Positions 36,812-45,269 of a stretch of DNA of 64,000 nt are shown here, piece after piece. The DNA is taken from NCBI GenBank assembly GCA_045544455.1, contig JAZPYZ010000010.1, forward strand, positions 62,001 to 126,000, read 5' to 3'. Made by a program: the position numbers and the translations under genes. The DNA comes from JAZPYZ01 sp045544455. Lineage in GTDB: Bacteria > Bacillota > Clostridia > Oscillospirales > Acutalibacteraceae. Under the pieces are notes generated by a model. That model did no database searches, was not told the origin of the DNA, and saw nothing but the letters and a program-made list of their open reading frames with translations. Positions within the stretch are counted from its first letter, which is position 1. Each line of letters begins with the position of its first letter.

Positions 36812-37534
36812 ATGCATAAGGTACAGCGTGCGATTATCATGGCGGCCGGTACAGGGAGTCGTATGCGGCCGGTGACCTTGACGGTGCCCAAGCCGTTGAT
36901 TGCGGTAAACGGTACACGCATGGTCGACACGGTGATACAAGCGTTACATAAAAACGGTATTTTTGAGATCTATGTAGTGGTCGGGTATTTAAAAGAACAG
37001 TTTAAGCCGTTGGAGGCACAGTACAAAGGGTTGACGTTGGTGGAAAATCCGTATTATGATACCTGTAACAACATTTCCTCGTTGTACGTAGTGCGGGATA
37101 AGATCGAAAACGCGATCATTCTCGATGGCGATCAGATTATTTACAACGATACGATCGTTTCGCCGGAATTTGAACGTTCGGGATATAACGCGGTATGGAC
37201 CGACAGACACACCGAGGAATGGTTGCTTACGGTGCAAGATGGCGTGGTTACCGATTGTAGCCGTACCGGCGGCAAAGGCGGATGGCAACTTTACAGTATT
37301 TCGCGTTGGTCGAAAGAGGATGCGATTAAGTTAAAGCGGCATCTTGAAGTGGAGTTTGAAGATAAACAAAACCGTCAGATCTATTGGGACGACGTGGCGT
37401 TGTTCTGTTATCCGGAATCCTATCAACTGGGGATTCGCGCCATGACGTATGACGATATTGTCGAAATTGACGGGTTTGATGAGTTGGTGCAAATAGATCC
37501 GCATTATAAAGAGTATATCGATGGAGGGATGTAA
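36812..37534 (+). CDS. licC: LicC-like CTP:phosphocholine cytidylyltransferase
   Basis: A 240-residue NTP transferase. AIIMAAGTGSRMRPVTL and VPKPLIAVNGTRMVD are the nucleotide and substrate loops, and LDGDQIIYND contains the metal-binding aspartate. It is closest to the LicC group that makes CDP-choline. ATG 36812 with CGAGGTGG upstream is preferred to GTG 36803. The stop is one base from the choline-type transporter gene, so the two form one operon, as licB and licC are neighbours in pneumococcus. Confidence 0.85.
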   Translation: MHKVQRAIIMAAGTGSRMRPVTLTVPKPLIAVNGTRMVDTVIQALHKNGIFEIYVVVGYLKEQFKPLEAQYKGLTLVENPYYDTCNNISSLYVVRDKIENAIILDGDQIIYNDTIVSPEFERSGYNAVWTDRHTEEWLLTVQDGVVTDCSRTGGKGGWQLYSISRWSKEDAIKLKRHLEVEFEDKQNRQIYWDDVALFCYPESYQLGIRAMTYDDIVEIDGFDELVQIDPHYKEYIDGGM

Positions 37535-37535
37535 C

Positions 37536-39101
37536 ATGAAAAAAGATCAAGCCGTTACCAAAAACGGCGGCAAAATCGACTGGATGATCACATTGGTGCC
37601 GTTGGTCCTGATTGTGGGACTCAGTCTGTTGTTTTTCTTGGTACCTGAACAATCCAATCAGATCGTCAGCCAAATTCGCTTTGTCCTGGGCGATACGATG
37701 GGTTCGTATTATTTGGTGATTGGGTTAGGCATTTTCTTGATTTCCATCTTTATTGCTTGTTCCAAATACGGCAAGATCGTATTGGGCGGTCAGGACGAAA
37801 AGCCGAAATATTCGTTCTTTGCATGGGGGTCCATGATGTTTACCGCGGGCCTGGCGGCGGATATTTTGTTCTACTCGTTTTCGGAATGGATTTTATACGC
37901 GACCGATCCGCATATTGCGGAACTCGGCAGTATTCAGAAATGGGCGAGCGTGTATCCCATTTTCCACTGGAGTTTGATTCCGTGGGGCTTTTACCTGGTA
38001 CTGGCGGTGGCGTTTGGGTTTATGTTGCACGTTCGCAAACGGGAACGTCAAAAGTATTCCGAAGCGTGCCGCCCCCTTTTAGGAAAACACACCGACGGTA
38101 TTGCCGGTCGTGCAATCGATTTGTTGGCGGTGTTTGCGTTGTTAGCCGGTACGGCTACAACGTTTAGTCTCGCGACACCGCTTATGGCGCGGATCATCAA
38201 CGAATTGTTTGGTACGCAGTTCAATACCACACTGCTTAATATCATCATTTTGATTATCACGTGTGTGGTATATACCTACTCGTTGTTACGCGGATTTAAA
38301 GGGATCAGTTTCCTGGCCAACAGTTGTGTGTGGTTGTTCTTCGGCTTGCTGGCGTTTGTATTGCTGTTTAGCGGCGAAGCCAAATATATTATCGAGACCG
38401 GTATCACTTCGCTTGGCACGATGGTGCAAAACTTCTTTGAATTGTCTACCTATACTGATCCAAACCGAACCACCTCGTTCCCGCAAAACTGGACGATTTT
38501 CTATTGGGCATACTGGATGGTATGGTGTGTAGCGGCGCCATTCTTTATCGGCAATATCTCGAAAGGGCGCACCATTCGCCAAACCATCTTGGGTGGTTAT
38601 GCGTTTGGCGTTGGTTCTACGATTTTAAGTTTCATTATTCTCGGGAACTATTCGCTCGGCAAACAGGTTTCGGGTGCGGCTGATTTTATTTCGGTTTACA
38701 ACGAAACCGGCGACCTGTATGAGGTGATCATTAACATTATCAACACCATGCCGGCGGCGCCGTTGGTATTGGCAATTGTACTGGTTACGATGATGTTGTT
38801 CTATGCCACTTCGTTCGATTCGATTGCGTTGATCGGTTCTTGCTACAGCTATAAAAAACTCGGGCCCAACGAATCGCCGTCTAAATGGATCCAGTTTATG
38901 TGGTGCGTGTTGTTGATCGTGTTGCCTATCGCGCTTATTTTCTCGGAAAGTTCGATGAGCAATCTGCAATCAGTCAGTATTATTGCCGCGTTCCCGATCG
39001 GCATTGTGATGGTGTTGATTGTGGCTAGTTTCTTGAAAGATGGGCGCAAGTTTTTGGAAGAACGCCAATCGGTGAAATCCGATCCGGATACCAAAGACTA
39101 A
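37536..39101 (+). CDS. BCCT-family choline/betaine/carnitine transporter
   Basis: A 521-residue transporter with twelve membrane helices. The family signature region is visible as SFFAWGSMMFTAGLAADILFYS and YPIFHWSLIPWGFYLVL; the tryptophans of the substrate box lie in WAYWMVWCVAAPFFIG. ATG 37536 is preceded by GGAGGG. Its coupling to licC and its closeness to the choline kinase fusion point to choline uptake, in place of the LicB transporter of pneumococcus. Betaine or carnitine remain possible. Confidence 0.88.
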   Translation: MKKDQAVTKNGGKIDWMITLVPLVLIVGLSLLFFLVPEQSNQIVSQIRFVLGDTMGSYYLVIGLGIFLISIFIACSKYGKIVLGGQDEKPKYSFFAWGSMMFTAGLAADILFYSFSEWILYATDPHIAELGSIQKWASVYPIFHWSLIPWGFYLVLAVAFGFMLHVRKRERQKYSEACRPLLGKHTDGIAGRAIDLLAVFALLAGTATTFSLATPLMARIINELFGTQFNTTLLNIIILIITCVVYTYSLLRGFKGISFLANSCVWLFFGLLAFVLLFSGEAKYIIETGITSLGTMVQNFFELSTYTDPNRTTSFPQNWTIFYWAYWMVWCVAAPFFIGNISKGRTIRQTILGGYAFGVGSTILSFIILGNYSLGKQVSGAADFISVYNETGDLYEVIINIINTMPAAPLVLAIVLVTMMLFYATSFDSIALIGSCYSYKKLGPNESPSKWIQFMWCVLLIVLPIALIFSESSMSNLQSVSIIAAFPIGIVMVLIVASFLKDGRKFLEERQSVKSDPDTKD

Positions 39102-39117
39102 CACGAGTTTGATCGTT

Positions 39118-39147
39118 AAAACCGAGCAGAGTTATCTGCTCGGTTTT
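39118..39147 (+). terminator. Terminator of the licC-BCCT operon
   Basis: AAACCGAGCAGA (39118-39129), loop GTTA, TCTGCTCGGTTTTT. Confidence 0.93.
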
Positions 39148-39203
39148 TGTTTGGTTCAATTTTGGATAGGTTCTGTTAAGGGATGTTGTGCATGATAGAA
39201 TAA

Positions 39204-39240
39204 AACAGACCGCAACGTGTTTTTCACGCTGCGGTCTGTT
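39204..39240 (-). terminator. Terminator of the minus-strand transporter operon
   Basis: AACAGACCGCA (39204-39214) pairs with TGCGGTCTGTT (39230-39240). On the minus strand the stem is followed by TTTTATT. Confidence 0.85.
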
Positions 39241-39258
39241 ACGTTGTTGTATGCTTTT

Positions 39259-40557
39259 TTAGATTTTCTTCATTTTCATCTTGCGTGCGATCAAAGTCAA
39301 CACCAACAGGATGATATACAAGCAACCAATGGTCACGAAGATCGCCGACCAACCGAATTGTTGTTGCACAAAACCGAAAACGGAAGCTTGGATAGCGGCG
39401 CCCATATAAACGGCCCAATCTAAAACGCCCACCACCGTGGAGGACAGGGCACGGCCGCCCATATCGCCGGCAATGGCCCAAATAACACCGGTCACCATGC
39501 TAAAAACACCAACCACGAACAACATAATCGTCGCCGGCACTTGGGTTTTGAACAAGGGGAAACAGATCATACCGGCAAAAGCAACCACAGATGCTAAAAT
39601 CAGCATGGGTTCGCGCTTGCCTTTGAAGATCTTATCGGTGATAAAAGGGAAGACGAACATGGCACAAGCCTGCCCCAAAGGCAGAACGATGTAGGTGAAC
39701 ATATCGTTTTTCAGGGTAAGTCCCATTTCCTCGGTAAAGTAAGTGGGGATCCAGGTCAGCAACCCATAGCGGCCGATACCGGCAATAGCCGAGATCAAGC
39801 AGAATAACCACACTTTGGGTTCGCTAAACAGAAGTTTATACGGATACAGGAACCCTTTTTCGGCCATTTTGGCTTCCATAGCTGCATCGTTGGCGTCCAG
39901 ATCTTTGTTAACCTCTTCAAAAGGTTTCAGACCGACATCTTCCGGCGTTTCTTTAAAGAAGAAAACGAACGCCACCAAAATCAACACCATCGGGATGATC
40001 GGGAATCGGAAACCGGCCCGCCAGGTCCATTCGGGGTTGAGAATCAAACACCAGTTAACGGTCAGATAGGTAACAGCTTGGGCAACGCCCGAGAAAGCCG
40101 TGGCCAGCCCGGAAGCAAAGCCGCGCTTATCTTTCGGCCACCATTTGTTAATAACGCCGAGACCGTTCGACCAAACCATGGCTTGACAGAAACCGTTCAA
40201 GCCCCAAAGAATAGCAATCACTGCGAGACTGCTTTGGAACGAAATTGCGACGTTTAAAATCGCAGACGCGACCACGCCGAAGATCATCAACTTTTTGTAG
40301 CCGAAATACGAACCAAGCCGGCCGCTGACAAGTTGACCAAACGCATAGCACCAGAACAGTGCCGAGGAGACGATGCCCAGAGTGCCCAGATCAGACTGGA
40401 ATTCTTGTTTCATCAACGGCAAAACCAAGTTGATGTTTTGACGGCCGTTGTAGAAGAACAGATAGGTGAAACCGAAACTAAGCAGCATCAACCATGCGTA
40501 CTTAGTGAATTTTTTGAATTGTTCGCTATTATAGCCGTACGTAAATTTTTCAGACAT
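39259..40557 (-). CDS. MFS organophosphate:phosphate antiporter (GlpT/UhpC-like)
   Basis: A 432-residue, twelve-helix major facilitator of the organophosphate:Pi antiporter group. FFYNGRQNINLVLPLM near residue 35, WPKDKRGFASGL after the fourth helix, and the Rossmann-less central loop with EEMGL..K are typical. Known members carry glycerol 3-phosphate, hexose phosphates or similar organophosphates. Downstream of a LicC-like gene by 18 bp, the likely substrate is a choline- or glycerol-containing phosphate ester; this is inference. Confidence 0.85.
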   Translation of the reverse strand: MSEKFTYGYNSEQFKKFTKYAWLMLLSFGFTYLFFYNGRQNINLVLPLMKQEFQSDLGTLGIVSSALFWCYAFGQLVSGRLGSYFGYKKLMIFGVVASAILNVAISFQSSLAVIAILWGLNGFCQAMVWSNGLGVINKWWPKDKRGFASGLATAFSGVAQAVTYLTVNWCLILNPEWTWRAGFRFPIIPMVLILVAFVFFFKETPEDVGLKPFEEVNKDLDANDAAMEAKMAEKGFLYPYKLLFSEPKVWLFCLISAIAGIGRYGLLTWIPTYFTEEMGLTLKNDMFTYIVLPLGQACAMFVFPFITDKIFKGKREPMLILASVVAFAGMICFPLFKTQVPATIMLFVVGVFSMVTGVIWAIAGDMGGRALSSTVVGVLDWAVYMGAAIQASVFGFVQQQFGWSAIFVTIGCLYIILLVLTLIARKMKMKKI

Positions 40558-40575
40558 ATGGTTCCTCCTATACGA

Positions 40576-41316
40576 TCAACCAAAGATCTTCGCATCCGCT
40601 TCGTCAAACGGGAGAATTTCCGCCGTGACACGGGCGTAGTCGTCAAGGTTATCGATCTCATCAATATAATAGTTTTCGTAAGAGAACGCACGGACATTCA
40701 GTGCTTCGAAAATCTCATTAAGCGCGTTTTCGGCATAGCATCTGTCTTCGCCTTTGTGGATAAATTCCACAACTTTACCGATCCAAGCGGACGCGGTGGC
40801 TTTGTTCATTTTATAGAAGGGTTGGAACGCGAAGCAATCTTCGTCAAAAATATTGATCGATACTTCCAACACTTTTCCGTTTTTCACGCGGCCTTTAAAA
40901 TCTTTTTCCGGTAACGCTTTTTTGAAGTTCACGGTCGCCGTGTTCGGATCGCTGCAGTTCAGCACATCGTGTACCAATTTACGGTTGAACACCAGATCGC
41001 CGTGCAAAAATACGAGATCATCGTTCATGTGCTCGCGCGCCAAATACATCGAATAGATATAGTTGGTTTTATCATAGATGTCATTGCGAACAAAGGTAAA
41101 GTTCAACTCCGGGAAATCCGCCGCTTCCGCTTTGAGTTGATCTTCAAAAGGACCGGTGGTCACGAGAAAATCGCGGATACCTTCTGCGCTGAGCAGACGG
41201 ATCTGACGATGAAAAATCGTTTCGCCGTCTTTGAGACGTGCCATGGATTTGTGATTGTTCTGCGTAAAATCGCCCATGCGATTACCAAGACCGGAGTTAA
41301 AAATAACCGCTTTCAT
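40576..41316 (-). CDS. LicC-like nucleotidyltransferase
   Basis: A 246-residue NTP transferase with MKAVIFNSGLGNRMGDF and NHKSMARLKDGETIFHRQIRLL. The glycine loop and the lysine are kept, but the usual P-K of the signature is H-K, and FLHGDLVFN replaces the LDGD of LicC, so the sugar or alcohol phosphate used may differ from phosphocholine. MKAVIF at 41316 has AAAGGGG upstream. It is the first gene of an operon with the organophosphate transporter. It is the third LicC-type domain within 10 kb. Confidence 0.8.
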   Translation of the reverse strand: MKAVIFNSGLGNRMGDFTQNNHKSMARLKDGETIFHRQIRLLSAEGIRDFLVTTGPFEDQLKAEAADFPELNFTFVRNDIYDKTNYIYSMYLAREHMNDDLVFLHGDLVFNRKLVHDVLNCSDPNTATVNFKKALPEKDFKGRVKNGKVLEVSINIFDEDCFAFQPFYKMNKATASAWIGKVVEFIHKGEDRCYAENALNEIFEALNVRAFSYENYYIDEIDNLDDYARVTAEILPFDEADAKIFG

Positions 41317-41363
41317 AAGAGAGTCCCCTTTCAGTATATAGGTTTTATAAACATATTTATATC

Positions 41364-41393
41364 GTGATCTTCCCAAAGATTTGGAAAGATCAC
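41364..41393 (-). promoter_or_regulatory. Leader hairpin before the LicC-like gene
   Basis: GTGATCTTCCC (41364-41374) and GGAAAGATCAC (41383-41393) form an 11-bp stem with one mismatch in DNA (a wobble in RNA) and an 8-base loop, directly after the promoter. It is not followed by a T run, so it is more likely an operator or leader structure than a terminator. Confidence 0.55.
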
Positions 41394-41400
41394 CTTGCCT

Positions 41401-41429
41401 ATTATAGGGGTAAGTGCGAAAAATGTCAA
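41401..41429 (-). promoter_or_regulatory. Promoter of the LicC-like/transporter operon
   Basis: On the minus strand TTGACA (41424-41429), 17 bp, TATAAT (41401-41406): full consensus. Confidence 0.88.
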
Positions 41430-41469
41430 CAAATAATCAATTTTATGACGAAGTTGTCACAAATTTTGC

Positions 41470-41498
41470 TTGAAAATCACGAAATGTTGATTTATAAT
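41470..41498 (+). promoter_or_regulatory. Promoter of the HTH-cytidylyltransferase gene
   Basis: TTGAAA (41470-41475), 17 bp, TATAAT (41493-41498), back to back with the divergent minus-strand promoter 40 bp away, so one regulator could control both. Confidence 0.82.
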
Positions 41499-41527
41499 AA
41501 TCATATTGTGTGTGTTGAGGTGATTGT

Positions 41528-42472
41528 GTGTCTGTAGGGATTAACATTAAGAAGAGAAGATTGGAACTGAGAATGTCTCAACAGGATTTGGCAGAGGCGA
41601 TGGGGTATAAAACGCGATCGACGATTGCCAAGATTGAGTCCGGCGAAAACGACGTGTCGCAGAAGAAGTTGCAACGATTTGCCGCCGTGTTGGATACGAC
41701 GGTGGAATCTTTGATTGTGGGCTATACGTCTTCTCAACCGGTTCCCACGGTGACGTTATATGCGCCCGGTTCTAAGCGGAACAAAAATATTGCCATCGTT
41801 TTAGCGGGCGGCAAGTCCGGGCGCAATCGCCAGAACATTCCCAGTCAGTTTGTCAATGTTCACAGCAAACCGATCTTGGTATATAGTATGGATGCTTATC
41901 AGGTCCATCCGTCTATTGATGATATTTACGTGGTTTGCCTAAAAGGGTGGGAAAACATCGTCAAAGCGTATGCCGACCAATACGGCATTACCAAACTAAA
42001 AGGACTTATTCCGGCCGGGAACAGCGGTATGGCATCGCTGAAAAACGCTTTGGATTATATCCAAGAACTCTACGCGCCGAACGATTTGATCATCATTCAA
42101 GAGTCGACCAGACCGTTGGTGAGCACTGAAACGATCTCTACGTTATTGCAGGCCTGCTCGGAAAAGGGGAGTGCGACCATCTGCCATTCGATGAAAGAAT
42201 ACGTGCAGTTCGACGTTTCCGAAGGAACCGCCAGATATGTGGATCGAAACGCGACAATCGCCTTGCAATCGCCGGAAGCCCACCGCTTATCGTTGATGTC
42301 GGAAGTGTTTAAAAAGGCAGAAACACAGCAGCACGCCTTAACCGAAACGTGTTGTACGATGTTGTTGTATAATTTGGGATACGACATCAATTTTATCGAA
42401 AGCAGTGTCAATAATATCAAGATTGCTGAGGAAGAGGACATAGCCGCATTTGGCGCATTGGCCAAAGAATAA
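41528..42472 (+). CDS. XRE helix-turn-helix fused to a degenerate IspD-like cytidylyltransferase
   Basis: A 314-residue protein starting at GTG 41528 after GAGGTGA. Residues 5-65 are an XRE/Cro helix-turn-helix (RRLELRMSQQDLAEAMG, TIAKIESGE). Residues about 85-314 have the IspD/TarI fold. The nucleotide loop reads LAGGKSGRNRQNIPSQF (92-108): Ser106 stands where the enzymes have the Lys of PKQF. QESTRPLVS has Glu192 in place of the conserved Asp, and the RQ.S segment is lost; NIKIAEEEDI is kept. It may be a regulator that senses a nucleotide or sugar phosphate through a dead enzyme domain. Confidence 0.82.
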   Translation: MSVGINIKKRRLELRMSQQDLAEAMGYKTRSTIAKIESGENDVSQKKLQRFAAVLDTTVESLIVGYTSSQPVPTVTLYAPGSKRNKNIAIVLAGGKSGRNRQNIPSQFVNVHSKPILVYSMDAYQVHPSIDDIYVVCLKGWENIVKAYADQYGITKLKGLIPAGNSGMASLKNALDYIQELYAPNDLIIIQESTRPLVSTETISTLLQACSEKGSATICHSMKEYVQFDVSEGTARYVDRNATIALQSPEAHRLSLMSEVFKKAETQQHALTETCCTMLLYNLGYDINFIESSVNNIKIAEEEDIAAFGALAKE

Positions 42473-42525
42473 TCGGCGACGATGGAACCCCTGATATAAT
42501 CCGTTTTGGATTTTGTTAAAAGCCG

Positions 42526-42553
42526 TTGACAAAAAGATTCCCGATGCTATAAT
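42526..42553 (+). promoter_or_regulatory. Promoter of the SipW-dependent protein operon
   Basis: TTGACA (42526-42531), 16 bp, TATAAT (42548-42553), 35 bp before the ATG at 42588. Confidence 0.85.
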
Positions 42554-42587
42554 GAGATTATACACTTTTACATTTGGAGGCGTTAAT

Positions 42588-43136
42588 ATGAAAAAACTGA
42601 GTGTTCTGGTTGCTTTGATTCTGTGCGTGACCGTTGGTAGTGTGTATGCCACCTGGAACTATGCACAAGGCGGTGCCGAGAAGGTTGTGAAATACTTCGA
42701 TGATTCCACCGTTATCACCACGAGCGTAACGGATACGGCGAAGGGTGTTATTGACGTGGATACGTCTGCGTTGAATATCACCATTGATGATGGGAACAAC
42801 GATTTCTATGGCGAACTGAGCATCACCGGCAAGATTTCCATTACCTTTACCCCCAACGACGGTGCTGACGAAACCGTTGCCAGCGAAGGTATTGCGTTGC
42901 AATATTCGCTGGGCACCACTACCGATTATAAATACGAAGGCAACGCGATTTTCGACGTCGATAATACGGTTCAAAACTTAGATAAAAGTTTGACCTTTGA
43001 AATCGACGCCGCTGATCTGGATGCGTTGATCGATCTAAACACCTTGTATCTGCCGACCGCAGAGGACTACGACGCCTTTAAAGAAGCGTTGCACCGTGGT
43101 GGTATCAGCATTACGGTTTCTGAGAAAACGGCGTAA
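42588..43136 (+). CDS. Secreted protein with SipW-dependent signal peptide
   Basis: A 182-residue exported protein. The signal peptide MKKLSVLVALILCVTVGSVYATWNY has the Y-A-T-W ending typical of proteins cleaved by SipW-type peptidases (TasA, camelysin and relatives). The mature part is acidic and beta-rich (VITTSVTDTAKG, LSITGKISITFTP), as in fibre-forming or matrix proteins. GGAGG precedes ATG 42588. The SipW-type peptidase gene follows 70 bp later. A structural surface role is inferred from the family. Confidence 0.8.
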   Translation: MKKLSVLVALILCVTVGSVYATWNYAQGGAEKVVKYFDDSTVITTSVTDTAKGVIDVDTSALNITIDDGNNDFYGELSITGKISITFTPNDGADETVASEGIALQYSLGTTTDYKYEGNAIFDVDNTVQNLDKSLTFEIDAADLDALIDLNTLYLPTAEDYDAFKEALHRGGISITVSEKTA

Positions 43137-43206
43137 TTACATAGACATCGAACAAGTATGAGATATTATCCCATGCGGTGCATGGGATAATATTTTTGGA
43201 GAAACT

Positions 43207-44013
43207 ATGTCAAGTTATGATTGGTATATCTTCTTTCTGTGTTTGATTGTCTTTGCGCTTTTGACCGGTCTGTTTTCGGTGATGCTTTATTACATCATCA
43301 ACATGACCATCAAAGCCATCAAACACGGTTTGGAAGATGAACGTATTATAATAGAATATCAAAAAGGGCAAGCCGCCGGCTGTTTTGGCGATTTAGTGTG
43401 TCGGATCATTTCCGGTATTTTGGTCGCGGTGATCCTGGTTGCGTTTATGATCTCGGTGGGTGTGCAGATCTTCGGTAATTTTATCGGCAGCGATATTTCT
43501 GTTCCAAAGGTGGTTATGTCCGCATCTATGTCCTTTAAACATGAAAAGAACACGTATTTGGAAGAACATGGACTGGACGATCAGTTTAGCACCTTTGACT
43601 TGATCTTTTTAGATCCGCTTCCCAAGGAATCGGAACTGGAGTTATACGATATCGTGGTATACGAGTATCACGATACGATGATTATCCATCGGATCGTGGG
43701 GATTGAAGAACCCAACGAGGAACATCCCGACTGCCGTCACTTTATGCTTCAGGGCGATGCGTCCAAGTATATGGACGAGTACCCGGTGTTGTACAAGCAA
43801 ATGCGCGCCATTTATCGTGGCGAACACGTTAAATTTGTGGGTAGTTTCTTTGCGTTTATGCAATCGCCCGCCGGGTATCTTTGCATTCTGTTAGTGCTGT
43901 TTGCCGTGTTCGCGACGCCGATCGCCGAAAAGAAACTGTGGCAAGCCAAGATGGATCGGCTTACCGAAATCGGTGTCATTCCCGTTGAAGAAGTCGATAT
44001 GGTGGAGGTATAA
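43207..44013 (+). CDS. sipW: SipW-type signal peptidase I
   Basis: A 268-residue membrane protease of the ER-like SipW group. Two N-terminal helices (about 8-34 and 66-92) precede the VVMSASM box with catalytic Ser107. LYDIVVYEYHDTMIIHRIVGI carries His161 in place of the lysine of ordinary bacterial SPase I, and MLQGDAS has Asp184. A C-terminal helix lies at about 220-238. It sits between the two proteins whose signal peptides it should cut. Confidence 0.92.
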   Translation: MSSYDWYIFFLCLIVFALLTGLFSVMLYYIINMTIKAIKHGLEDERIIIEYQKGQAAGCFGDLVCRIISGILVAVILVAFMISVGVQIFGNFIGSDISVPKVVMSASMSFKHEKNTYLEEHGLDDQFSTFDLIFLDPLPKESELELYDIVVYEYHDTMIIHRIVGIEEPNEEHPDCRHFMLQGDASKYMDEYPVLYKQMRAIYRGEHVKFVGSFFAFMQSPAGYLCILLVLFAVFATPIAEKKLWQAKMDRLTEIGVIPVEEVDMVEV

Positions 44014-44017
44014 GGCT

Positions 44018-45124
44018 ATGCGGCGTCATTCTTCCTTCCTATTGCTTTTGACACTGTTGTTGGCGATCTGTATTCCGGTTTCCGGTGTTTTTGCAACGTG
44101 GCATTACTACGGCCCGACAGAAACCAGACAAGAACCCATTGCAACCGGTATGTCGACGTTTCATTACGGATTCTTGTATATTACGAAAGTTTCCGTTTTA
44201 CAAGGATCGTATAGTTCCGCACAAGCAACTAAAAGCGGAGAACTGAATATGCTGGCCGATGTGACACTTCAACCACAATCCGCTTCCCAAGCGGTGATAG
44301 AGGTCACGTTCTACAACAGTATGTCTACCAGCTTTTATTACAACAAAACGGAGACGGTTTCTTGGACCAACGATGCGATCGGTTATACCGTTTCCGGTAT
44401 TGAATCCAAAGAAGAAATCCCTGGAAAGACCTTTAAGACCGTCCAGGTGACCGTCTCTTACGATGGAACCAATTATTCTGCCACATCCGTTTCGGCAGAG
44501 CTGCACTTTAATTTTGTGGCGGATAAAGACGCGATCGGTGACATTGTTGCGCTTACGGCGCTGGATCGTTTCCGCGCGATTCTTAACAACGAGGCCTTTG
44601 CGGACTCCTATCAGACGCTGGAAGATGCGATGAATAACCGTAGCGGCTTGAACAAGGCGTCTGCCGTGACGTATATCGGTAATGTGGTCGGCGCCGATAG
44701 TAAGGATTCCAATACCATTAAAACGTTGTTTGGTGAGGAATTCCTATCGATGGATCTGGATGGAGACGGAACCGCCGAGCCGATCACCATGATGATCAAA
44801 CGGGAAAATCTGGACGGCAACAACGCCACCGGCGACTCCTATACCTATACCAACTGGGGACGGCAGTACACGGTGAACGGTGCGGAGATGACCATTTATA
44901 TTACCGCCGAGAACTTGGATGATGTGTCCAGTGGCCAATCTGTTGTGGTTTATGCGGCGAGTTTCACCAAACCAGCCGGATCCGAAACATGGACCGAGCT
45001 CGTTCCTTTGACGATCGGAACGGCCGACGCCAACAACTATGGTGGTTACGGTTCGGCGAACTCCTTTAACACCGATACGTGGCGTTCGAATTCCGGAAAG
45101 ACGATCGAAGACCTGGTCGCGTAA
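44018..45124 (+). CDS. Large secreted protein with SipW-dependent signal peptide
   Basis: A 368-residue exported protein with signal LLLTLLLAICIPVSGVFATWHY, whose ATW-aromatic ending matches that of the 182-residue protein two genes upstream. A region near residues 240-255 reads MDLDGDGTAEP, a calcium-binding-like loop. The remainder is beta-rich with no catalytic motif. ATG 44018 has GGAGGT upstream, 4 bp after the sipW stop; the longer frame back to 43901 is inside sipW and is rejected. I infer a surface or matrix component. Confidence 0.8.
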   Translation: MRRHSSFLLLLTLLLAICIPVSGVFATWHYYGPTETRQEPIATGMSTFHYGFLYITKVSVLQGSYSSAQATKSGELNMLADVTLQPQSASQAVIEVTFYNSMSTSFYYNKTETVSWTNDAIGYTVSGIESKEEIPGKTFKTVQVTVSYDGTNYSATSVSAELHFNFVADKDAIGDIVALTALDRFRAILNNEAFADSYQTLEDAMNNRSGLNKASAVTYIGNVVGADSKDSNTIKTLFGEEFLSMDLDGDGTAEPITMMIKRENLDGNNATGDSYTYTNWGRQYTVNGAEMTIYITAENLDDVSSGQSVVVYAASFTKPAGSETWTELVPLTIGTADANNYGGYGSANSFNTDTWRSNSGKTIEDLVA

Positions 45125-45146
45125 ATGATTCCACTTAACCAAATAT

Positions 45147-45179
45147 AAAAAGAGTGCGCTTTATCGCGCACTCTTTTTT
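45147..45179 (+). terminator. Terminator of the SipW operon
   Basis: GAGTGCGC (45152-45159) pairs with GCGCACTC (45166-45173), extended by A and T runs on both sides. Confidence 0.92.
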
Positions 45180-45269
45180 GTTTAAACGAATATGCAATGG
45201 TCGTGAAGTGATACAGTGAACTAAGCTTTTTTACACAACCGATCATCCTCTTGAAAGCAGGATATATAA

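Noticed and set aside
31417..42472. A LicD phosphocholine transferase gene
   Set aside because: No reading frame shows the LicD signature; none is claimed.
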